From contig JBCCQN010000277.1 in NCBI GenBank assembly GCA_039024315.1, forward strand, positions 1-9,289: DNA of 9,289 bases. The letters are read 5' to 3'. This document shows positions 1 through 4,284 of this stretch, in pieces; position 1 is the first letter of the stretch; the number at the start of each line of letters is the position of its first letter. The stretch is from JBCAWW01 sp039024315 (GTDB lineage: Bacteria; Bacteroidota; Bacteroidia; J057). The notes beneath the pieces were generated by a model. That model made no database searches and had not been told where the DNA came from. It saw only the letters and a program-made list of their open reading frames with translations. Position numbers and translations under genes: made by a program.

Positions 1-770
1 GCCGCTAAGTCTATCCCGAGCAGACCAAACTTGAAGCGATAGTCTCTTTCGAAACTATTTCCCTTGCGGAAACGCATATCCATCACCCCAGAGATTGCAT
101 TGCCATAGTCCGCAGAAAAAGCACCGGTAGAAAAGCTACTTTCGCTGAGCAGTTGTGCACTGAAAACGGTAATACCGCCCCCAGAAGAGCCCTTACGAGC
201 AAAGTGATTGGGGTTAGGAATATCAATTCCTTCCAAGCGCCAGAGTACACCGGCTGGGGTATTGCCTCTAATCACGATGTCACTATTATTGTCTTGCGGT
301 CCTACCACTCCAGGCTCTGCGGCAAGGATACGACTAGGATCAGCAATGGCTCCTGCTTTATACTCACTGTTTTCGATATCAATTCGCTTTAGCCCCGGAT
401 CATCAGCGCTGTAATTTTCTACCTCGATGGTAATGCCTTCTAGGGTGTATTGTCCCTCAACCATTTCGATGGCAAGAATAGTCTCTTTGGCGGAGCGCAC
501 GATAAAAGGCTCAGAGGTATATGACTGATGGGAGATAATACTCGCTACCACCAAATGACGGCCCAGAGGTACATTTTTGATGACAAAAGCCCCGGTAGAG
601 TCGGTAAAAGCGCCTAGGGACAATCCTTCAATCTGAACCGCTACGCCTTCAATCGGCTGACGGTTATCTTGATCAATAATAGTACCTCTGACATTTTGAG
701 TCTGAGATTGTGCCCATCCCCAAAGCGGGAAAAGCAGCAAAAGAGTAAGGGAAAAGATGAAGTGTTTCAT
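1..770 (-). CDS. TonB-dependent receptor, N-terminal part (cut by window edge)
   Basis: Outer-membrane receptor that would import a ligand with energy from TonB-ExbBD; the substrate is not identifiable. The frame is open from the ATG at 768-770 to the window edge (256 full codons). Residues 1-20 are a signal peptide (basic MKH, Leu/Phe-rich core, end near GWAQ). Residues about 27-105 match the carboxypeptidase-regulatory-like beta-sandwich found before the plug in Bacteroidota receptors (VRGTIIDQDNRQPIEGVAV, then DSTGAFVIKNVPLGRH). Residues about 140-235 are a plug domain: PSRILAAEPGV, DIVIRGNTPAGVLWRLEGI and STGAFSADYGNAISGVMDMR are typical plug motifs. The barrel lies outside the window. 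The plug lacks typical SusC features, and no SusD partner is visible here. A -7-like box lies 38 bp upstream, so it probably has its own promoter, although it is codirectional with the desaturase cluster. Confidence 0.93.
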   Translation of the reverse strand, partial: MKHFIFSLTLLLLFPLWGWAQSQTQNVRGTIIDQDNRQPIEGVAVQIEGLSLGAFTDSTGAFVIKNVPLGRHLVVASIISHQSYTSEPFIVRSAKETILAIEMVEGQYTLEGITIEVENYSADDPGLKRIDIENSEYKAGAIADPSRILAAEPGVVGPQDNNSDIVIRGNTPAGVLWRLEGIDIPNPNHFARKGSSGGGITVFSAQLLSESSFSTGAFSADYGNAISGVMDMRFRKGNSFERDYRFKFGLLGIDLA

Positions 771-807
771 TGGAGTATGTTTTTGCTAAGTGTAGTCTAT
801 GTTGGTT

Positions 808-815
808 CAAATTTA
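808..815 (-). promoter_or_regulatory. Candidate Bacteroidota -7 box for the TonB-dependent receptor
   Basis: Read on the minus strand this is TAAATTTG, a full match to the Bacteroidota sigma-ABfr -7 consensus TAnnTTTG. It would give a leader of about 30 nt before the ATG at 770. I found no convincing TTTG -33 element at the expected distance upstream, so this is a one-element match. Confidence 0.4.
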
Positions 816-863
816 GTAAAGTAGGGATATTTCTATTTAGCTACTGCTGCGCAGAACGCTTAT

Positions 864-1409
864 TCATTGCTCTTCTGCTAAAGGGCTCAGGTCAATCCTA
901 CGCCCATCAGGGGTGAGCTTTTTGCGAAACTTACGGCCATATCTGAGATAAAACCTTGCAATTATGGTTATCGGGAATACCACAAATATTGTGAGTTGGA
1001 TTAGAAATAATAGTAAGAAAAGTTCTTTCATTTCTCCATAAACCTCAAACGGTCCATGTGAGAGTAATCCAGCGATCCACGTAACACAGCCACTGATGAG
1101 GAAGGTCCATGTTGCCCCGATATTGCTTTGCTGGTCCATTTCTCTCAGGCTTCGATATTCAATAAAACCAATTGAGTCAAAGGCGAAACTTTGCTTCCGA
1201 CCCCGCAGAGCAGCCTTACTCTTATTGCTTATGGTCAAACTAGAGTCGGTTTGGGAATAAAAAAATCCATTGGCAATTCGATTTCCCGCGCTATCATAAA
1301 TCCAAATCAGGTATGGAGGTTCTGCCTCTTGTTTTGCCTCCATAGCCGCATAGCTCATTTGCCATAGGCTGGGCCAGAATAGCAGGCATGATAAAAGTAG
1401 CGTTCTCAT
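864..1409 (-). CDS. Small envelope/membrane protein, paralogue of the 2640-3179 product
   Basis: 181 residues; I do not recognise a named family. Residues 1-21 look like a signal peptide (MRTLLLSCLLFWPSLW, ending near SYAA). Residues about 32-88 form a beta-rich module with the pattern WIYDSAGNRIANGFF ... SLTI ... IGFIEYRSL. Two hydrophobic segments follow at about 98-118 and 128-152, then a basic tail (YLRYGRKFRKK) that is probably cytoplasmic. The gene at 2640-3179 has the same order: signal peptide, a W-x-Y-xx-x-G-x-x-I-A-x-G module, an I-G-[FY]-I strand, two membrane spans, and a short Arg/Lys-rich tail. It is last in a codirectional run with the desaturase, 76 bp after the desaturase stop, and a GC-rich palindrome fills most of that gap. 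The ATG is preceded by an A-rich stretch and no Shine-Dalgarno. The function is unknown; a role linked to the desaturase is inferred from position only. Confidence 0.8.
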   Translation of the reverse strand: MRTLLLSCLLFWPSLWQMSYAAMEAKQEAEPPYLIWIYDSAGNRIANGFFYSQTDSSLTISNKSKAALRGRKQSFAFDSIGFIEYRSLREMDQQSNIGATWTFLISGCVTWIAGLLSHGPFEVYGEMKELFLLLFLIQLTIFVVFPITIIARFYLRYGRKFRKKLTPDGRRIDLSPLAEEQ

Positions 1410-1437
1410 AATTTTTTTGCTTTATTTTTTTGTGATG

Positions 1438-1480
1438 CCCGCTTCGCGGAACGCTCAGTTTTAGCGTTCCGCGAGGCGGG
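1438..1480. repeat. GC-rich palindromic repeat (REP-like) after the desaturase gene
   Basis: Two 18-bp arms, 1438-1455 (CCCGCTTCGCGGAACGCT) and 1463-1480 (AGCGTTCCGCGAGGCGGG), pair with a single mismatch around a 7-nt loop (CAGTTTT). It starts 6 bp beyond the desaturase stop codon. Neither strand has a T-run after the stem, so it is not a classic intrinsic terminator. It may stabilise or process the 3' end of the desaturase transcript. One arm plus loop sequence recurs at 5047-5067 inside the hybrid kinase gene with one difference, which points to a dispersed repeat rather than a one-off hairpin. Confidence 0.75.
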
Positions 1481-1485
1481 AAATA

Positions 1486-2601
1486 TCATATAATAAGCTC
1501 TGAACGTCCTAAATCTCGTAAAAACAAAAAGTGTGACTTGATGATCTCACCAAAGCGGTAAGAGCGATAGTTGAGTCCATACTCTAGGGCCGTCTCTCGA
1601 ATCAAGCGGGTCAAATGACGGTAGTGAATATGACAGATATTCGGAAATACATGGTGGCATACATGGGTATTGAGTCCTCCGGTCAACCATTGCGCGAGCT
1701 TACTATCGACGGCAAAGTCTAGGGTAGCTTCTACCTGATGCTCGGCCCAACTCCCTTCGATCACGCCGTTTTCACTTGGCATTGGGAAAGAGTTACCACG
1801 GTTGATGTGAGGGACCACCAAGGTCATGACAGCATAAATACCAGCGATAGCCAGGCAGAGGTACTGTCCCAAAGCAATCTCTGTCCAAGGACGATCGATG
1901 AGCCAATGTGGCAAGACTACAAACCAAAGCACGAACCAAAGTTTACCCATGATTAGGCTAATCCAGCCGGAGCGAGGGTGTTCAGTAATGCTCTTGTTGC
2001 CAAAACGCTCCACGCTCATCATCTGAAAGTCCCGCAACAAAATGGCGAAGAAGGCAAAATGTGCGTACAAAATCGGGGCATAAAGGTGCTGCCAGCGGTG
2101 ATACCAACGTCTCTCGGTATGTGGATCTAAGCGTAACCAGATTCCTTGTTCTATATCCATATCACTGCCGTGGACATTGGTGCGGCTATGATGAGAAAGA
2201 TTGTGCTTTAGGGACCACACATAGCTGCTCATACCAAAAAAGTCCCAGCTATAGCTCATGATTTGATTGATTGCTTTTTTGTTGGAAAAAGCTCCGTGCG
2301 AGGCATCGTGGGCAACATTGAACAGGAAAGCAGTCATACAGATACCGACGATAGCGACTGGCAGCAAAGCCCAAGGGTCTGGCCAAGGATCTGATAAGCA
2401 AAGCAAATAAGCGGTCAAAAAGAGGGCGCCGATCAATATGGCTTTGCGATAGATCTTAGTGTTGCCATAGCGAGTGCTACCCGTTTGCTCAAAGTAGCGC
2501 CTGATCTTGGCGCGCAGGCTTTTGAGGAAGTCCGATTTGTTGCCGTGGGCAAAGCGAGTCTTCGTGGGCTCGCCTTGTGGTTTGATTGTGCTGTGGGACA
2601 T
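1486..2601 (-). CDS. Membrane fatty acid desaturase (acyl-lipid type, di-iron)
   Basis: Integral membrane desaturase of 371 residues that would introduce a double bond into an acyl chain, using O2 and electrons from a ferredoxin or cytochrome b5-like donor. All three histidine boxes are present: HDASH at 98-102, HNLSHH at 133-138 and HVCHH at 313-317, the last inside GGLNTHVCHHVFPN. Hydrophobic spans lie at about 54-70, 78-96, 172-190, 216-232 and 247-264, consistent with this family's fold, and there is no cytochrome b5 domain. The surrounding GGLN...HHxFP sequence resembles front-end/linoleoyl-CoA-type desaturases, but those normally have Q as the first residue of box 3, whereas this has H. 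The regiospecificity therefore cannot be assigned. It is the third gene of a four-gene codirectional cluster, 38 bp after the 2640-3179 gene, and probably cotranscribed. The ATG at 2601 is the first in frame. Confidence 0.93.
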   Translation of the reverse strand: MSHSTIKPQGEPTKTRFAHGNKSDFLKSLRAKIRRYFEQTGSTRYGNTKIYRKAILIGALFLTAYLLCLSDPWPDPWALLPVAIVGICMTAFLFNVAHDASHGAFSNKKAINQIMSYSWDFFGMSSYVWSLKHNLSHHSRTNVHGSDMDIEQGIWLRLDPHTERRWYHRWQHLYAPILYAHFAFFAILLRDFQMMSVERFGNKSITEHPRSGWISLIMGKLWFVLWFVVLPHWLIDRPWTEIALGQYLCLAIAGIYAVMTLVVPHINRGNSFPMPSENGVIEGSWAEHQVEATLDFAVDSKLAQWLTGGLNTHVCHHVFPNICHIHYRHLTRLIRETALEYGLNYRSYRFGEIIKSHFLFLRDLGRSELII

Positions 2602-2639
2602 AAATAATTGTGTTATGGGTTGTTGTAAAGAGATTGTGT

Positions 2640-3179
2640 TTAGTCTAAGATCTGGGGATTGATAGCGCTAGCATCGTATTTAGCCATATTGCCCTTACGG
2701 ATTCTGTAGGTGATATACATTATGCCTGCTACTACCACTGCGGAACCAATGAGTGAGGCAAAGACAGGAGGATAGACAAAGACGGAGAATATCCACAAGG
2801 AGTGGCTACCATGCAAAGCGTAGGCTAGGCCGGCGAGCCCTCCTCCACCATATCCCAAATAGCTATTGATGGCAAGGTTGCGGGCAAGTAGCTTTTTGCG
2901 TTTTGGATTATCGAGGACTTTGATATAGCCAATTTGGCTGATGGACATCTCATACTTGGCCTCATTCCGCTTGAGTCGTTTCTGCCAAGCACTTTTGAGG
3001 AGGATAGAGACGCTTTCTTCTTTTACCTCTACCAACAAGCCTTTGGCGATCAGTTGTCCTTCGGGATTGTAAACCCAGACTTTGGGTTCGGCATAGAAGA
3101 GTGAATCAACTTTGGAGGCAGTATTGGCGAGAGAACAAAGTGGTAAAAGGGCGAAGAGGAGATAGATTAGCTTTTTCAT
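2640..3179 (-). CDS. Small envelope/membrane protein, paralogue of the 864-1409 product
   Basis: 179 residues with no named family that I recognise. Residues 1-18 are a clear signal peptide (MKKLIYLLFALLPLCSLA). Residues about 33-90 form a beta-rich module (VWVYNPEGQLIAKGLL ... SVSILL ... SQIGYIKVL) that aligns by eye with residues 34-88 of the 864-1409 product. A glycine-rich first hydrophobic segment (about 105-122, GYGGGGLAGLAYAL) and hydrophobic stretches at about 128-157 follow, then a basic stretch (YRIRKGNMAK). It lies 36 bp downstream of the 3216-4130 gene and 38 bp upstream of the desaturase, so it is very probably in the same transcript. The two paralogues flank the desaturase, which suggests a functional link (inference). 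Confidence 0.8.
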   Translation of the reverse strand: MKKLIYLLFALLPLCSLANTASKVDSLFYAEPKVWVYNPEGQLIAKGLLVEVKEESVSILLKSAWQKRLKRNEAKYEMSISQIGYIKVLDNPKRKKLLARNLAINSYLGYGGGGLAGLAYALHGSHSLWIFSVFVYPPVFASLIGSAVVVAGIMYITYRIRKGNMAKYDASAINPQILD

Positions 3180-3215
3180 GATTTTAGTTTTTAGCAGAGG
3201 GAAGGGTAGTCAAAA

Positions 3216-4130
3216 CTAGCGGAGGTTGATAAAGTAGGTAGCCATCGGGAAGGGAATGGTATTGTCAGCGCCATCAATGATGGCCATACCAAGACCAAAT
3301 TGGAAGGCCCCTTTTTGATCTCGAGTAGAGACTCTTAGGCCAGGGATCAATATCGAGACAGGAGTTTCTTGGCCAAGCAGGAAGAAGGAGTCAAAAACGA
3401 TGGAGCTTCTACGCCCAATTTTGCTCATCCCAGCGATAGAAAGTAATCCAGAGGTACTGGTACCTGTTTCAAAGGGATTGTTAATGCCAGCCACTCCAGC
3501 GGACACACTGAGATTGCGCTGACGATCCCCAAAGGTGGCGGTACCATAGCCTAAGGCACCCATGGCGTCAGCTTTTAACCAGCTGAGTGATCCGCCCAAG
3601 GCACCAACACCGAGATGAAATTTATCAGTGACTGGGATGGACAGTTTAGCCGAAGCTACTACCGGCGCTGCAATCCAAGTACTCATCAAACCGACAGAGA
3701 GGTGATCGCTTAAGGCAAAGTGGACTTCTGGTCCATAATAATTGAGACTCGCATAGTGTTGTCCCTTTCTCATCGACAAGCCATTGGTCGAATAGAAATA
3801 GCGAGTAGCAAAGGCATCTTCCCCTACATAGTTGCCATTGATCATGGCCTTGGGGTCGATACTTTCGATGACGTTTACTTCATGCCGAGGTATGATGATC
3901 TCTTCCCCAGCTTCATTACGTAATAAGACTTCTCTGGCATCTATGCTGAGGATTTCTCCTACGTATTCTACTCCCGCATGGGTGCGGACAAGCATAAGGT
4001 TGCTGGTACTTTCTTCGGCATTGGCGCTTTCTTCAATACTTTGCGCTTGGGCGATGCTCATAGTCATGGCCACAGTCAGAATGGCTAATACATAAGCGAA
4101 GGCGAGGTCTTTAATTTTTTGCTTTATCAT
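3216..4130 (-). CDS. Envelope protein with a short N-terminal beta module and a beta-barrel-like C-terminal part
   Basis: 304 residues, not assigned to a named family. Residues 1-30 are a signal peptide (hydrophobic AFAYVLAILTVAMTMSIAQA, cleavage near AQAQ). Residues about 46-93 form a small beta-rich module (MLVRTHAGVEYVGEILSID, then EIIIPRHEVNVIESID) that resembles SH3/Sm-like folds by pattern. From about residue 105 the sequence alternates polar and hydrophobic residues with many Gly/Ser and aromatics (YASLNYYGPEVHFALSDHLSVGLMSTW) and ends in a terminal TYFINLR. This looks like an outer-membrane or periplasmic beta-barrel domain; localisation is inferred. It is the first gene of the desaturase cluster and lies right after the repeat-rich regulatory gap. 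Its leader carries an inverted repeat ending a few bases before the ATG at 4130. Confidence 0.82.
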   Translation of the reverse strand: MIKQKIKDLAFAYVLAILTVAMTMSIAQAQSIEESANAEESTSNLMLVRTHAGVEYVGEILSIDAREVLLRNEAGEEIIIPRHEVNVIESIDPKAMINGNYVGEDAFATRYFYSTNGLSMRKGQHYASLNYYGPEVHFALSDHLSVGLMSTWIAAPVVASAKLSIPVTDKFHLGVGALGGSLSWLKADAMGALGYGTATFGDRQRNLSVSAGVAGINNPFETGTSTSGLLSIAGMSKIGRRSSIVFDSFFLLGQETPVSILIPGLRVSTRDQKGAFQFGLGMAIIDGADNTIPFPMATYFINLR

Positions 4131-4135
4131 AATCG

Positions 4136-4179
4136 TAAGATGTTAAGTGCTTTTTTTTGCTTACCTCACAAACATCTTA
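4136..4179 (-). promoter_or_regulatory. Inverted repeat in the leader of the desaturase operon
   Basis: TAAGATGTT at 4136-4144 and its exact complement AACATCTTA at 4171-4179 can form a 9-bp stem with a 26-nt loop in the minus-strand transcript. The stem ends 5 nt before the ATG at 4130, so folding could limit ribosome access. The loop contains an A8 run. No riboswitch class is recognisable, and the stem is AU-rich, so this is tentative. Confidence 0.4.
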
Positions 4180-4189
4180 GGATTGCGAA

Positions 4190-4197
4190 AAAATCTA
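4190..4197 (-). promoter_or_regulatory. Weak candidate -7 box for the desaturase operon
   Basis: On the minus strand this reads TAGATTTT, one base off TAnnTTTG. It directly follows the most proximal of the four direct repeats, which would suit an activator-dependent promoter. A TTTG lies upstream at a 14-bp gap, shorter than the usual spacing of about 19-20, so the -33 element is not convincing. Confidence 0.25.
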
Positions 4198-4198
4198 T

Positions 4199-4284
4199 TG
4201 GAGCCAGTTTGCAAAAAACTGGACTCAGTTGACAGAATAGCCCTTTTTGGACTCAGTTGACAGGGATTTGGACTAGTTTGACAC
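4199..4284 (-). promoter_or_regulatory. Four imperfect 16-bp direct repeats, putative binding sites of the AraC-type regulator
   Basis: Read on the minus strand, the copies are GTGTCAAACTAGTCCA (4284-4269), CTGTCAACTGAGTCCA (4263-4248), CTGTCAACTGAGTCCA (4235-4220) and TTGCAAACTGGCTCCA (4214-4199). The two inner copies are identical; the outer ones match them at 12 and 11 of 16 positions. Start-to-start distances are 21, 28 and 21 bp, that is, two pairs with the same two-turn spacing. All copies have the same orientation and lie upstream of the desaturase operon's first gene. The distal copy touches the stop codon of the hybrid regulator. AraC-family proteins and Bacteroidota hybrid regulators typically bind directly repeated sites upstream of target promoters, so these are plausible autologous targets of the neighbouring gene product (inference). 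Confidence 0.6.

Noticed and set aside
153..414. Short plus-strand open frames
   Set aside because: They are shadows of the TonB-dependent receptor plug domain on the minus strand.
847..861. Third copy of the GC-rich repeat (GCGCAGAACGCT)
   Set aside because: Only about 9 of 12 bases match and no palindromic arm is present, so chance similarity is likely.
1438..1480. Hairpin as an intrinsic terminator for the desaturase gene
   Set aside because: No T-run follows the stem on the minus strand (the sequence after it is GCATCACAAAAAAATAAAG), nor on the plus strand.
4188..4226. Stem 4201-4210 / 4216-4226 followed by six T on the minus strand, as a terminator of the hybrid regulator gene
   Set aside because: The stem has a bulge, the T-run starts about 7 nt after it, and the same bases are explained by the phased direct repeats. 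Possible but not well supported.
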